Part shown: positions 1 through 9,950 of the stretch, one piece after another | How the letters are laid out: each line of letters opens with the position of its first letter | How positions within the stretch are numbered: position 1 is the stretch's first letter | NCBI GenBank assembly: GCA_000333855.2 | Contig: CM007320.1 | Location: 2,261,008-2,305,427, forward strand | DNA length: 44,420 nt | DNA from: Endotrypanum monterogeii | Lineage: Eukaryota; Euglenozoa; Kinetoplastea; Trypanosomatida; Trypanosomatidae | Direction: 5' to 3' | Program-made: the position numbers and the translations under genes | The notes under the pieces: generated by a model | Told to the model about the DNA's origin: nothing | What the model saw: only the letters and a program-made list of their open reading frames with translations | Databases searched by the model: none

Positions 1-134
1 TTCGCCATGTTCGTGTGCACGAACTGCACGATGTCACTGCGAATTGGTGCAGTGAACACCGCTGGCAGCGGGCATGTCGCGACAACGGAGTCAGACGACG
101 CCGAGTACACGCTCACGGACGGGCGGGCAGACAT
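1..134 (-). CDS. RPL4: 60S ribosomal protein L4 (L1a), N-terminal part, cut by window edge
   Basis: The minus strand from 134 is open to the window edge and encodes 44 codons that start [12 protein letters not shown] and go on to [20 protein letters not shown]. This matches the N-terminus of eukaryotic L4 (human: ISVYSE, then [20 protein letters not shown]), an rRNA-binding protein of the large subunit that lines the exit tunnel with an internal loop. Only about a tenth of the protein is here; the rest lies beyond coordinate 1. The start is the first ATG after a candidate spliced-leader acceptor at 168/167, which follows a pyrimidine tract (203-221) and leaves a 5'-UTR of about 32 nt. Leishmania calls this family ribosomal protein L1a, often in more than one copy. 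Identity is near certain; copy number cannot be judged here. Confidence 0.93.
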   Translation of the reverse strand, partial: MSARPSVSVYSASSDSVVATCPLPAVFTAPIRSDIVQFVHTNMA

Positions 135-1301
135 TGTGGTGAGAGCTGAGGGATGACGTAGCTGTTCTGTAGTCGCGTCAGGTGGAAAAGCAAAGCACAT
201 TTGAGAGGAGGGGAGGGAAAAGCAGAGTTAAGAGCAATGGCCGCAATGCAGGACGTTAGGACAAAGGAGGGGGGGAAGGAGGAGAGGATCCACACACTCG
301 TGGAATGTGCACATCTCCCTGCAACATGCGACTATGCCTCGGGGACAAAAAGCATCAATGGCATAGAGGGTTGGTGCAGACCCTGTAGCGCTCCTGTATA
401 GGACCCATCGGAAGATGTTATTGCGGGAGTGTAATTATCTTTGATGGGGCGGCGAGTCGCACGAGCAGGCGGTAACATATTTGTGAAAAAAAAACTCCAT
501 TTGTCGTTTTCCTTTGCCCACGTGCATCCTTGACAAAACTGAGAGAAAATAATAGAGGAATCACGTGATCAGTGACGCAGGTATGAACGCGTCACCAATA
601 TGTGCTGCGGATGCAGGGTGGAGTGAAGGGAAGACAAGAACGAGGGACCTCCCTACTAGGTGGACAGCGATGCAATGAAGGAGGTCAGTGCAATTCAGCT
701 GGTTTTGCAGTAGGAACCAGGGGAAAATGATCCACTGGAGCATCTCTTAGGAGAATGGCAATGTAGTACATCCCGTCCCCCGGTTGTGTGTGTATGTCAG
801 CGTGCGGCCACACTGATCGCAATCTCTTCCCACTTGCGTGACATGAAGAAAGAAACATTCCATCGGATCTTTTTGCTTGGGCGACAGAAAGAAAAAAAAA
901 AGACGCTTTGAATTCAGTACGAAGTCGGGCACCGCGAGCATCTGTCACCGAGGGTATGAAAGCGCTCTGAAGATGCACACGCATACGAGAAAACCATCCC
1001 ACACGTTCTCATCATACATGCACGGGAAACGAAAAGCGAAGTCACTGAGAGCTACTCTAATTTTGGAAAAGAAGATGACCGAGGGCACCTCTCTCCCCCC
1101 CTCCTCCGTTTTGCTTGTGAATCATCGACAATGACAGATGTAGGCCCTGTGCAGATATGCCGAAACGTTGCGCCAGCGTGCGGCTCCGGTGCCCCATTTT
1201 TTTACCACTCCCTTCCCCTCATTGCACACCCCATCCATGAGCTGGAGAAAAAAAAAAAATAGAAGCAAAAAGCAAAACGATCCTCCCAGATGCAGTTGAG
1301 A
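135..1301. other. Intergenic: RPL4 5' side and 3'-UTR of the 1082-residue gene
   Basis: No supportable gene. The part near 135-300 holds the RPL4 acceptor and two pyrimidine tracts (coding strand, opposite 203-221 and 265-285). The rest is presumably 3'-UTR of the gene ending at 1302. It contains A-runs on the plus strand near 484-491, 892-902 and 1247-1259, which are T-runs in the transcript. Open frames here are short and overlap one another on both strands, with no recognisable domain. Confidence 0.6.
162..221 (-). promoter_or_regulatory. Candidate trans-splice acceptor for RPL4
   Basis: On the coding strand, a C/T tract (plus-strand purines 203-221) is followed by the first AG at 168/167 and a second at 163/162, about 30 nt before the ATG. 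This order is the usual spliced-leader acceptor in trypanosomatids. Which AG is used cannot be seen from the sequence. Confidence 0.6.
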
Positions 1302-4300
1302 TTACAGCAGTGACAAGTAGGGTGTTGGCCAAATGCAGAGGTGGTGACAAACCTCCACCAAGCGCTTCCGCACTAGAGAGCAATAAACGTTGAGGCTGGA
1401 GCGGTGCAGAGGCACCAGCTCACCCCCTTCGAAAAGAGGCAGCGGCGGTGCACGGGGTGGCGACGAGAGCGGGGGCTTCTCAGTAGTAGATGTTGCGGTC
1501 ACGAGTGAGAGACCAGGAAGGAAGTAGCGAAGTTGGAGAGAGTCGAACTCAGCATCTGTGAGGTCGGCCCGCGTGAGGTCGTGCAAACAACGCAGATAAG
1601 CTGTAAGGGTCTCCTCTTCAATGCGATATGTGTGGAGCGGCGAGACGGCGGTGGTCACCCCGCCAGCAGAGGTGACTGGCGCAGGTGAGAGAGTTGTCGG
1701 AAGAGTGACCGTGCCGACAGTGCCCCTTGGATGAAACGAAGTGCACTGAACGGGAGAGAGGAGAGCGGTTGGTGGCTGCCAAGATGAGCCGCTATTCGTG
1801 GCAGACGGGACGGCCTCAGTTAGGGGACTTGAGAAGGTCGTATTGGGAGCGCTATGGCAGCTTTTCGTGCTGCGGCTGTGCGTGCGCTCTGCCCTCCCTG
1901 GACGCTGGGTAGGGCTCCGGTGGCTAGAAAACGACCTGGCGACAGAAAAATCGCCCTCGGAGTGACCCTCTACTGCAGCGTTTAAGGCGCTGTTGTTATC
2001 GCCGTGGTTTCTAGTCGCGACCGCGAGAGAGGCCTCTCGCTGCAGCGGAGAGGAGATAGATCCCCCCTCCGACGCAAAAGCCGATGGCCGCCGCACAGGA
2101 AGCACCGCTTTTTGATGACTCATCTCCAGCGAGTCGGCAAACGAGCCCTGGGGCCAGACCCCAGCCTCAGAGTCGAGTGAAATAACCCGCTTGAAGTGCA
2201 GCTCCGCCACCGACGACTGGGGTGAGTCAGCATTGGTGACTGCACCCGCTGCCACGGGAGGAATGCCGAAAAAGTATGATGGCGTTCGCAAGACGCCCAC
2301 GCCGCCACTGCCGCTGCTGAGCCGGATAGCACTGCCGCTCTTCGCCACCTGAGACGATGCGACTGAGGAGTTGCCGTGGGCGCCCGTGGCTGCATTCAGC
2401 ATGCCGCTATGATGGGCCACACCAGGCGCAGACCCAACACTGGCTCCTGCCAGCGACACTGAAGACGAAATAGATGGTACACGACGCAAGGATTGTGTTC
2501 GGCTCACCGGCACCTCGAACCGGTGCGGTCGGCGAAAAAGACTCGTGCTGCGCAAGTAGGCGGCGGTGGCAGCTGGCGACATCTCCGCCGAATCTAGTGA
2601 CTGCTGCGCAACGCTGGCGGTGGGCTGGGTGCTTGCGCTCAACCCACTAGGTCCTTGCGACGATTGCCCACAGAGCTGTGGTGGCTGCACCGGTGAACTC
2701 ATAAGGGAGGTGGTGCGCAGTGACGAAGCCGAAAAGACGCGCTGAGCACGCAGTGATGAACTGTCTGACATGGATGCGGTTTCGGGGAGTGGCGCCACCG
2801 CCGTCGCCGTGCCGCCGCTCTCACCGCCACATGTGGATGCCGTGAAGGAGGCAGGTCCCGAAACTGGTACACTTGGCCTAGTGCCAGGGGCTACAGTACA
2901 GGAGAGACCTACTCGAGGAGCGTTTTCCGTGGCGAAGAAACCTGACGATAGTCGCGTGTGAGAGCTTCCGTCGTGGGAAGTAACCGGGTGTTCAGTGGCG
3001 CGCGGATCAGAACGGGCTTCGCCGTTGTCTGCACTGGTAAAGGGAAGCTGACACTTCTCAAAGCTCGACCCTGTCATAGGATTATCGTTCTTCCTCCCGA
3101 TGTTGTTTGACTCACCGAAATGCACTTTCTCGTTGCTGCCGTCATCGCTGCCGTCATCGCTGCCGTCGTCGACTACGTAGGCACGCAGGTAAGATGGAAT
3201 GGAAGACGCAAGAGCGACATCACGCTTACTTTGACTGGCATTGCAGTGCACCAAGCGCCCTAGTGCCTGAACAGGCTCTTCGGGTGACGTCACTGCGACC
3301 TCGCCTTTGTACGGCACAGTTCCTTCTCGTGCTGTGAACTGGACGCCCGTGAGCGCCGGCGGTCTGACTTGCGATGCCTCCGCAACAACAGGGGAGACAT
3401 CGACCTTGTCGGAGCGGCGGCAAGACTGCGCGCGGAAAGCCACATCAACCATTTTGTCGACAGCCACGCTGGCGTTGCCAAGGGACGAACAGATTAACTC
3501 TGATGATGCCGTGACATCAGCCTCATGATGCGTGGCAGTGCCCGCATTTGGTGGGGCTGTGGAGCCGACGTCCTCTTTGACGCAGACGTTCTGACCCCCG
3601 GCTCTGCAACGCTCCTTGTCGAGAAGTAGATGGGCAGCAACATCACTTCCAAACAGTGTGCCCAGTGCTGTAATCTGTGCTGCAAGACCGCCGTCACATG
3701 TGTCTTGTAGCACATTGGCTCTCTCCCTCCACACAGCGTGACTTGGTCGCGAGGATATTCCAGCATTCCTCTCCGCCCCTGGAGCATCCACATCAGCGTT
3801 GCCCCGCTCATTGCCGCCGTTAACACTTGTGGATGCTCGCGTTGACGAAGACGACGGCAGCATAGTCGGGCTTCGGTTGCTCGACTGCCAAGCTGAACCG
3901 CTTGTCGTCGTAGAGACGGAGGTAGCGGGCGCGATCGGGTCCGCCGGTGAGGGACCACAAAAAGGATCACCCTGCTGGATATACATCCATACAGCTGAAA
4001 TCTCCAGTGCCACACGACCCAGAAGATGAGCGATACGACGCTTCTCGAATGCGGAGAAGGAAGCACCGCTGTTGTGTGCTGCCGTTGGCGCGGTAGTCGC
4101 CTGCGCACCAGTCCAGGCACTAGAAAGGAGCACTACGTCAGTGGCATCACTTCGATGAGGGCCGAGTGGGAAAGAAGACGAGCTGGTGGTCGATAGGGCC
4201 AGCTTGGGCACTGGCTCTGTATCCGATAGAGGTGACACAGTTGTGCCGTGCCGTTGTGAGGTCAGTGTTGACGTCGTCCGCGTGGAGGCGCTGTTGCTGC

Positions 4301-4550
4301 CACTGACGCTGTGCGACGTCGCGAAACCGCAGACGCTGTCCTCCCCTTTTGGTGGGGTGTGGAAGGGGTTCTGCTCCCTGTACTCACATGCTCGTAGCAG
4401 TCGTAACAACTCTCTCTGAACAAACTCAATACTTTCTTCGGCCTGTTGGGCAGTTACAACGGCTGGGAAAGTGGGAAGAGGAGGCGGAGGACTACGCGAG
4501 GTCGGAGATGCTGCGTTGAGTCGAGAGTTGAGCACCCACGGCACATGCAT
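1302..4550 (-). CDS. Hypothetical protein, 1082 aa, Ser/Thr-rich, mostly disordered
   Basis: Not recognised. The protein is dominated by Ser, Thr, Ala, Pro and Gly low-complexity sequence. Two short segments look folded: near the N-terminus a helical stretch (AEESIEFVQRELLRLLRACEY) and a second around RRIAHLLGRVALEISAVWMYI; at the C-terminus a helical block beginning HTYRIEEETLTAYLRCLHDL and a final segment with LNVYCSLVRKRLVEVCHHLC. Many SxxR/RSxS sites in the middle resemble phosphorylation or 14-3-3 type motifs, but that is only inference. A DDGS tripeat lies near plus 3139-3171. The open frame extends 16 codons upstream, but those codons cover the T-run and acceptor AG (4558/4557), so the ATG at 4550 is chosen, with a 5'-UTR of only about 6 nt. 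Stable ends around a disordered core suggest a scaffold or regulatory protein, not an enzyme. Confidence 0.85.
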   Translation of the reverse strand: MHVPWVLNSRLNAASPTSRSPPPPLPTFPAVVTAQQAEESIEFVQRELLRLLRACEYREQNPFHTPPKGEDSVCGFATSHSVSGSNSASTRTTSTLTSQRHGTTVSPLSDTEPVPKLALSTTSSSSFPLGPHRSDATDVVLLSSAWTGAQATTAPTAAHNSGASFSAFEKRRIAHLLGRVALEISAVWMYIQQGDPFCGPSPADPIAPATSVSTTTSGSAWQSSNRSPTMLPSSSSTRASTSVNGGNERGNADVDAPGAERNAGISSRPSHAVWRERANVLQDTCDGGLAAQITALGTLFGSDVAAHLLLDKERCRAGGQNVCVKEDVGSTAPPNAGTATHHEADVTASSELICSSLGNASVAVDKMVDVAFRAQSCRRSDKVDVSPVVAEASQVRPPALTGVQFTAREGTVPYKGEVAVTSPEEPVQALGRLVHCNASQSKRDVALASSIPSYLRAYVVDDGSDDGSDDGSNEKVHFGESNNIGRKNDNPMTGSSFEKCQLPFTSADNGEARSDPRATEHPVTSHDGSSHTRLSSGFFATENAPRVGLSCTVAPGTRPSVPVSGPASFTASTCGGESGGTATAVAPLPETASMSDSSSLRAQRVFSASSLRTTSLMSSPVQPPQLCGQSSQGPSGLSASTQPTASVAQQSLDSAEMSPAATAAYLRSTSLFRRPHRFEVPVSRTQSLRRVPSISSSVSLAGASVGSAPGVAHHSGMLNAATGAHGNSSVASSQVAKSGSAIRLSSGSGGVGVLRTPSYFFGIPPVAAGAVTNADSPQSSVAELHFKRVISLDSEAGVWPQGSFADSLEMSHQKAVLPVRRPSAFASEGGSISSPLQREASLAVATRNHGDNNSALNAAVEGHSEGDFSVARSFSSHRSPTQRPGRAERTHSRSTKSCHSAPNTTFSSPLTEAVPSATNSGSSWQPPTALLSPVQCTSFHPRGTVGTVTLPTTLSPAPVTSAGGVTTAVSPLHTYRIEEETLTAYLRCLHDLTRADLTDAEFDSLQLRYFLPGLSLVTATSTTEKPPLSSPPRAPPLPLFEGGELVPLHRSSLNVYCSLVRKRLVEVCHHLCIWPTPYLSLL
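3139..3171 (-). repeat. 12-bp in-frame tandem repeat (DDGS)n
   Basis: Nearly three tandem copies of a 12-bp unit encode the run DDGSDDGSDDGSN inside the 1082-residue protein. A whole-codon unit keeps the frame, so copy number can vary between strains without breaking the gene. Confidence 0.8.
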
Positions 4551-4551
4551 C

Positions 4552-4575
4552 CTTTCCTGAACAAAAAAAAAAAAG
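4552..4575 (-). promoter_or_regulatory. Trans-splice acceptor inside the longest open frame of the 1082-aa gene
   Basis: The coding strand shows a 12-13 nt T-run, then GTTCAG with the AG at 4558/4557, then GAAAGG and the ATG at 4550. A second AG lies at 4553/4552. Use of either removes the 16-codon upstream extension. Confidence 0.65.
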
Positions 4576-5965
4576 TCTAGCACGATGATAAAAAACACGC
4601 AGAGGCAATTGCACAGAAGCGAAACACTTGCCTATCACCTCAGCAGCTTTAAAAATGATCAAGTCAAAAGGATTTTAAAGCAGAGGATGACATATATATA
4701 TCCGATAAGCACGCTCAATGACGGCAATACGGATATGTACAGGCGAGATGGAGGAGGAAGAAAGAGGGCAAACCGAACAAGTACTGCAGCGGCACGAATA
4801 TTTGCAGCACACACTCAGATGTCGAGAAGAAAAAAACGATATCGAAAGAAAGGGTTCACGATGTGCAAAACTAAGTCGTTATTTTTTTTTCTCGTACTTA
4901 ATTAGTGAACAGCTTAGTGCGTTGTCGTCTACACGATGCAGCTAGCACTCTTAATCACCACCATATTCCCACTACTTTTTTTTTACCAGCTCCACAAATC
5001 AGTACACCACGCCTAGAAAATGAAACGAAAGGCGAGAGAAAAAAGTAGACACATGCAAGAGTCAAGCTAGACCAAGAAAGGAAGAAGGCACAGATCATGG
5101 GCACCAAAGAGAGTCGTCCCAAGAATTGAAAAAAAACAAGCGTTTTTTTTATTTTTTTGATTGCTTGAGTGCGTTTCTGTGTTTGCAAGTATGAGTGAGT
5201 TGGGTGAATTTGAGCGTTGAGGAAGCCCGGCAAAAAAAAAAAAAATGAGGAGGAGGAGGATGGTGTTCGAAAAAAACGTAAAGCAAACAGAAGGATGGGA
5301 GAACCATGGCGGATACCCTGACAAATAGAAGACGAGAGCCGACCAGCGGACATTGGCATAGCTTGTGGGCATGTACTACGGTGACTGAAGGCTAGACAGA
5401 TGATGTGAGAAAGCCTCCGCAGCACGAAGTGTTACATGCGCGGAGAACATCCACGCGAATACAACGCACTGGCCGCCCCCATCCCCATCAAAGCCATAAA
5501 ATCTTCTATAACAAAGCTGAGAAGTTGGCGGTAAGCGTGAACGGCTGACCTCGAGTGTGAGTGACGTACTTCCCTTGTCCAGCATACATATCTCCACTCA
5601 GGCCCGTATTTCACCATAGCGTTAACTGCAACCATCGAGTATGCTCAACAAAGGCACTGTCGTTTTTCTTTCATGTTTGTGCGCATGTGAGTATCTGTAG
5701 GGAAGGGGGGGGGGGGGGGTTGTGTCATGTGCGACTCCATCCCACGCATTTATTCTGTGAGCTGTATGCCGCGTCCGCCAAGAAACCGTTTACCCCACTC
5801 TATATATAGAAAGAGTGCCACGCACGGACATGCGCACACAAAAAAGCGTCAGCAGAGATAAAACTGATGCGTCCTACCAGACCAATATCCGAAGTTGGGT
5901 GCGAACCATAACGACAACAAGAGAATTGGAGAGATTTCAAGAAATAAAAATAAAACATGTTGCCA

Positions 5966-5992
5966 CCACACACACACACACACACACACACC
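5966..5992 (-). repeat. (GT)n tract directly after the KU70 stop codon
   Basis: On the coding strand the KU70 stop TGA is followed at once by GG and then about 12 GT dinucleotides. The tract therefore begins the 3'-UTR. GT/CA repeats are common in trypanosomatid intergenic DNA and may bind RNA-binding proteins; the position against the stop is the unusual part. Confidence 0.85.
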
Positions 5993-8884
5993 TCACGCTG
6001 CTGGCGGAAGGTGTTGTTTTATACGCTCCACGAGGTCTGCTTTGCGCCTTGCCCCGCCGGTGCTCACGTGCATCGCCGCCAGGTAATTCTTGAGCTGGAG
6101 TATAGTCACACAATCCCACGCATTCTCAGCGGCAACTTGACGAATGTGCTCCTCGATAGGGACGTGAGTTGTGCTTTCCCCCACAGCGGCGGTACTCCAT
6201 CCTTCGGATGTCATGGTACCCGCTTCACCGTCGCGCGGGCGACGCGCCGTTGATTCCGTCGAGCGCAACTTGGGGCAATAGAAAGAAGCGTTGTAGTCGT
6301 TTCCCAACACCTCTTTGTTGAAGCTCTGGAAGAGGGCTGCGTAGCTCTTCATACCCTCGTAGTCGGGAAGGGTGTTGTCCAGCTCCTGCATAGCCCCGTC
6401 TGCGCTGTGAGGACTATCCTCCTCCTCCATCACCAAGGCAGTCCCTACCTCGGGATAGAGAAGACAGCTGGCCGAGGGGAGGCGTCGCCGGAGAAGCTTC
6501 TGAAGTTTACAGAACTGAAGTCGCAGCGCGGGGTTGAAGACAGCATCTATTCGGTAGGTAACTGTTAGCGCACTCACAATCTGCCTGGCCAGCTCAAGGT
6601 GTGTTGGATCCACAGGAGTGTCCTCCAGCACAGGGGATTTGTGTGTACAGTCTACATTGCAGGTATTCAGATTCGGCACCGGGCGCAACTCCTCAGCGTA
6701 GGGAAGAGGAACCACGTAGAGTCCCAGGCCATCTACTGGCACCTGCAAGCGCTTCTCCGGATTCAGCGTGAGGTCTGAGGATGGGACCAACGCAACGAGG
6801 CGCGGCGCTCTGTTGACGGAGCTGCAATATTGTGCGATCGCAACTTTTTTCTTCGCACGCAGCTGACGTACAAACAAAACAAACAAACGATGCGAGTGGA
6901 CACCCCCGCGTTGTGCGCACGAATGGAGAAAAGCGCTCCGTCGCACGGAATGCTCCGGTCGCACCGCATCAGCAAGATCTTTGAAAAACAACACGGTGAA
7001 GCCGGGTTCCGATCCAGCCGCTGCCACCTCGACGATTTTTTTTCTCTCCTCGGCAGTCAAGTAAACCCGTTCCTCCTGTCCCACCTGTGCGTAGTAACCT
7101 AAATCGTTGACCTCCAAATCCTCCCTCCACCGCAGTGAGCCTTTCGTGGCATCGGCCTCGTGACGGTGGCGTCTCGGCTGGCCTGTGCAGTTGCCGTCAA
7201 CCTCCTCTTGGTCTTCTACAACCGCACTGTCGTCGCTCCCATGGGCTGCAGCGGCAGCCGTATGCAAGTGAGCAACGCGCCGCAGCACCTGGTTGGTGCG
7301 CTTGTCTATCCAATGTCGTTGTAGGGGGTGAGCACGCATGAAAGGGATGTAGACACTCACAGCCATCCGTGGCACAGCAGCCGCTCGGAACGCCCTGTCT
7401 GTATTCTTCTCAGCCGTTGGCCTATCAGGCAATGAACTGGCCGCTCCACAGAGGCCACCAATGCGAAGCTCGCAGTACTTGAAAGGCATCTGCATATTTC
7501 TACGACACATGACGGAGATCAGAAGCTGCTGGAGCATGGCGGGTCCAGCGTTCACGTGAACGGCACCCTCACTGTCGTTGATGAAGGACTCCGCTCGAGC
7601 CTCAGCCAGCGCGGCCACATCGTTCGTGTCTGCACTTGCTGCCGACCGCGTAGAGGCTGCCTGCATCTGCGTCAATAAAGGACCCCAGAAGAAGTCCTGC
7701 ACAAAGCCCAAGGCAGCCGCTGGCGACGACTTTGAATAACGAGAGTCACTACGGTCAGCACCAACGGCAGGAGTAGAGCCAGGCATAGGATCAAGCGGCT
7801 GCTTCGGTGCATCCAAAATGGAAAAGAGCGGAGGTCCCGAATCGTGGTTGTTGTCGCAGCAAATACTGTCCGCGACCACTGGAGTAGTAGAGGACGTGAG
7901 ATGGCCACTCTCGTCAGCGTCCACAGACCTCCCTGCGAATGCGCTGCTGCTCCTCGGGTGTGACATACCAGCACCACAAACCTTGCCAAAGCCAAACACC
8001 TCAAGCACTACGCCCTCCTTGCTGAGGTCGCACGCGCGACTGCGGCACACATTCCATTCCCGCGCGTCCCCGCCGCTCGGGTCGTCACAATTTGTGAAAA
8101 CGAAAAGCTGCCTGCGATGCACACCTGGACAGCCACGGATGCCCAGAAAGATACGCTGTGCCTCCCAGAGCACTTCACTGAATGCGCTCAGAGGTGTGGA
8201 GACAGAAGAAGCTGGAATGTTCATCCTTGCGCTCCATGAACCACTCTCCGGTGATGCTGTGAAAACGGGAAATACCGACTGCGTGGCCAAACAGCCGATA
8301 CGGCTCCTGAACTCCTCGTATGCGGTGGACCCGGGAACGCCAGCTGCCTCCAGATGCTCCACCTTTTGGATGCATGTCATACCAACGTGAGTGGCCTCCT
8401 GCACCACGTAGACCCCTCTGAACCCAGTAGAGGAGGTGGACACTCGTGTGTTGTAGAGCACGATCGCAAAGATGTCCTTGCTGCGGCACAAAAGCTTCTC
8501 CTTTAGTAACGCCAGAATACTTTGCATCGCGATCGAGAACGAGGACGAAGTGAAATGAGCAGCTGTGCTGGAGCCACCCACAGCACCGCCATCTACCCCC
8601 ACTCTGCGACCAGTGGTAGACTGCCGCACGCATGTGGCATAGTCGCATGAGACCTGTGCACCTGCCCCTTTATTATTCTCCCGCGTTGCTACCACAGAAT
8701 CCACCGCTGGCAGCGCTGCAAACATGCCCTCGTTACAGTCTACCAGGCACACGACGACATCTCGGTGATTGTGCCTCCACAACTGCTCTCCACAAGCACC
8801 GTCCAAGCCGATCCCCTCGGCACTCGAGCTGTCTGCCGCAATGAACCCAGTTGTACCCTCACCCCATTCTGCAAACTCATCCAT
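5993..8884 (-). CDS. KU70: KU70, DNA-end-binding Ku subunit with C-terminal SAP domain
   Basis: Ku70 pairs with Ku80 to form a ring that threads onto double-strand DNA ends and telomeres in the nucleus. The 963-residue product shows the family order: a von Willebrand A-like N-terminal domain (about 40-310, with DVVVCLVDC near 42-50 and RRQLFVFTNCDDPSGG near 257-272, matching the Ku70 FTNEDNP motif); a beta-barrel core (about 455-740, beginning MPFKYCELRIGG and including RAPRLVALVPSSD and GLYVVPLPYAEEL); a helical arm (about 755-880); and a SAP motif (about 925-960, LKNYLAAMHVSTGGARRKADLVERI). It is much longer than the 609-residue human protein; acidic or Ser-rich insertions at about 310-400 and 540-590 explain this. 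The vWA domain lacks a metal-binding DxSxS motif, as expected for Ku. Start: first ATG, in a good context (CCCACCATGG), with AGs at 8892/8891, 8904/8903 and 8931/8930 upstream. Trypanosomatids keep Ku but lack recognised canonical NHEJ ligase partners, so a telomere role is plausible. Confidence 0.93.
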   Translation of the reverse strand: MDEFAEWGEGTTGFIAADSSSAEGIGLDGACGEQLWRHNHRDVVVCLVDCNEGMFAALPAVDSVVATRENNKGAGAQVSCDYATCVRQSTTGRRVGVDGGAVGGSSTAAHFTSSSFSIAMQSILALLKEKLLCRSKDIFAIVLYNTRVSTSSTGFRGVYVVQEATHVGMTCIQKVEHLEAAGVPGSTAYEEFRSRIGCLATQSVFPVFTASPESGSWSARMNIPASSVSTPLSAFSEVLWEAQRIFLGIRGCPGVHRRQLFVFTNCDDPSGGDAREWNVCRSRACDLSKEGVVLEVFGFGKVCGAGMSHPRSSSAFAGRSVDADESGHLTSSTTPVVADSICCDNNHDSGPPLFSILDAPKQPLDPMPGSTPAVGADRSDSRYSKSSPAAALGFVQDFFWGPLLTQMQAASTRSAASADTNDVAALAEARAESFINDSEGAVHVNAGPAMLQQLLISVMCRRNMQMPFKYCELRIGGLCGAASSLPDRPTAEKNTDRAFRAAAVPRMAVSVYIPFMRAHPLQRHWIDKRTNQVLRRVAHLHTAAAAAHGSDDSAVVEDQEEVDGNCTGQPRRHRHEADATKGSLRWREDLEVNDLGYYAQVGQEERVYLTAEERKKIVEVAAAGSEPGFTVLFFKDLADAVRPEHSVRRSAFLHSCAQRGGVHSHRLFVLFVRQLRAKKKVAIAQYCSSVNRAPRLVALVPSSDLTLNPEKRLQVPVDGLGLYVVPLPYAEELRPVPNLNTCNVDCTHKSPVLEDTPVDPTHLELARQIVSALTVTYRIDAVFNPALRLQFCKLQKLLRRRLPSASCLLYPEVGTALVMEEEDSPHSADGAMQELDNTLPDYEGMKSYAALFQSFNKEVLGNDYNASFYCPKLRSTESTARRPRDGEAGTMTSEGWSTAAVGESTTHVPIEEHIRQVAAENAWDCVTILQLKNYLAAMHVSTGGARRKADLVERIKQHLPPAA

Positions 8885-8890
8885 GGTGGG

Positions 8891-8953
8891 CTGGATAGCA
8901 GGCTTTGCATATATATATATTCCTCTTATCTGTATTTATGGAGAGAAACCGCA
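8891..8953 (-). promoter_or_regulatory. Weak candidate trans-splice acceptors for KU70
   Basis: A short pyrimidine stretch (coding strand TTTCTCTCC, opposite 8940-8948) precedes AGs at 8931/8930, 8904/8903 and 8892/8891. An AT repeat lies between them. The tract is shorter than at other genes in the window, so the assignment is uncertain. Confidence 0.4.
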
Positions 8954-9401
8954 TTAATAAAATGGACGTGAGTTTATTGTCGTCTCTGTTGTGGTGGTTG
9001 TCCACAGACACAACATACACCTTCCCCCTTCGACGAATACAAGATGTTCACGGGAAAAGGTTGGACTGCGAAAAGCCTAGGCGTGAAGAGAGTTTGTATT
9101 CCTCACATCCTCAACTCGAGCGTCACGTGTGGCGAGCTCGCGGGAATAGCCTGGTTCCCCGAGCCTTGCCAACGAAAAGTGATGTGACTGTAACCACTCT
9201 CATGCAATTGTGCAAAAAAAAAAAGTTGGGAAATACACCCCCTAGCAGAGGAAGGTGATGATCTAGGCACTGACACACGATCAAGTAAGGAAATGAAAAG
9301 GGGAGAAGGCAAGCAGTAGAATCATCGAAGAAAATGAGAGAGCGCGAAACATTGGTGAGCTACCCGCCCCGCATGAGCGCAAGAAGGGAACCCATAGCCT
9401 C

Positions 9402-9431
9402 CACACACACACACACACACGCGCGCGCGCG
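9402..9431. repeat. (CA)n directly followed by (GC)n
   Basis: About 19 nt of alternating CA run straight into about 11 nt of alternating GC and then GTGTATAT. The whole stretch alternates purine and pyrimidine, the best simple sequence for left-handed Z-DNA. Confidence 0.85.
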
Positions 9432-9950
9432 TGTATATCTTCAGAAACTACGATGAGCAGAGGCACCTTAGCGTAACACCCACAGTGCTTCCACCCAGAA
9501 AATGAATTGGAGGGGAAGTGAGTGCACAGGGCCACCATCGCATCCTACCACCAAGTAGAGAGGACTCGATACACACTACAGTGCCTAGAGTAGAAAAACT
9601 TGCCTCCATTCGGAATCACCGTCTCTACCCCACCCACCCCCTTCCCGCAGTCAGTTACATCCTCGATACCGGCCTTATTCTTTTCAATCGAACTCTTAGT
9701 GAGCTGCCACTGACACAAAAATTGTCGATGCGAAGATGCTGATGGAAAAAAAAAAGACATCTAATTGTGGCCTGCTGTGTATATCTGTGCCACGCATGTC
9801 ATCACGCACGGATCTGAAAAGATATGCGAAGAGGGGAAATGGTACGTGGGTCACTTAATGGGAAGATGTGAGAGGAAGAGTCGAAGTAGACTTTTTTTAA
9901 ACATTAGCAGACAGCCTTCATCTATGTACATGGATCCCCACCTTTCTTCC

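Larger units (their letters stand above)
4551..5992. other. Intergenic: splice region of the 1082-aa gene and KU70 3'-UTR
   Basis: No gene supported. It holds A-runs at about 4978-4985 (as T on plus), 5127-5133, 5232-5244, a T-rich stretch 5143-5158, a 15-G run at 5705-5719 (C15 in the transcript), and a CA repeat that ends at the KU70 stop. The longest open frame (4955-5425 minus) is made of homopolymer translation (Phe/Ser runs) and is not credible. Confidence 0.6.

Noticed and set aside
3494..4120. 208-codon alternative-frame minus ORF inside the 1082-aa gene
   Set aside because: A shadow frame of a GC-rich gene with no recognisable feature.
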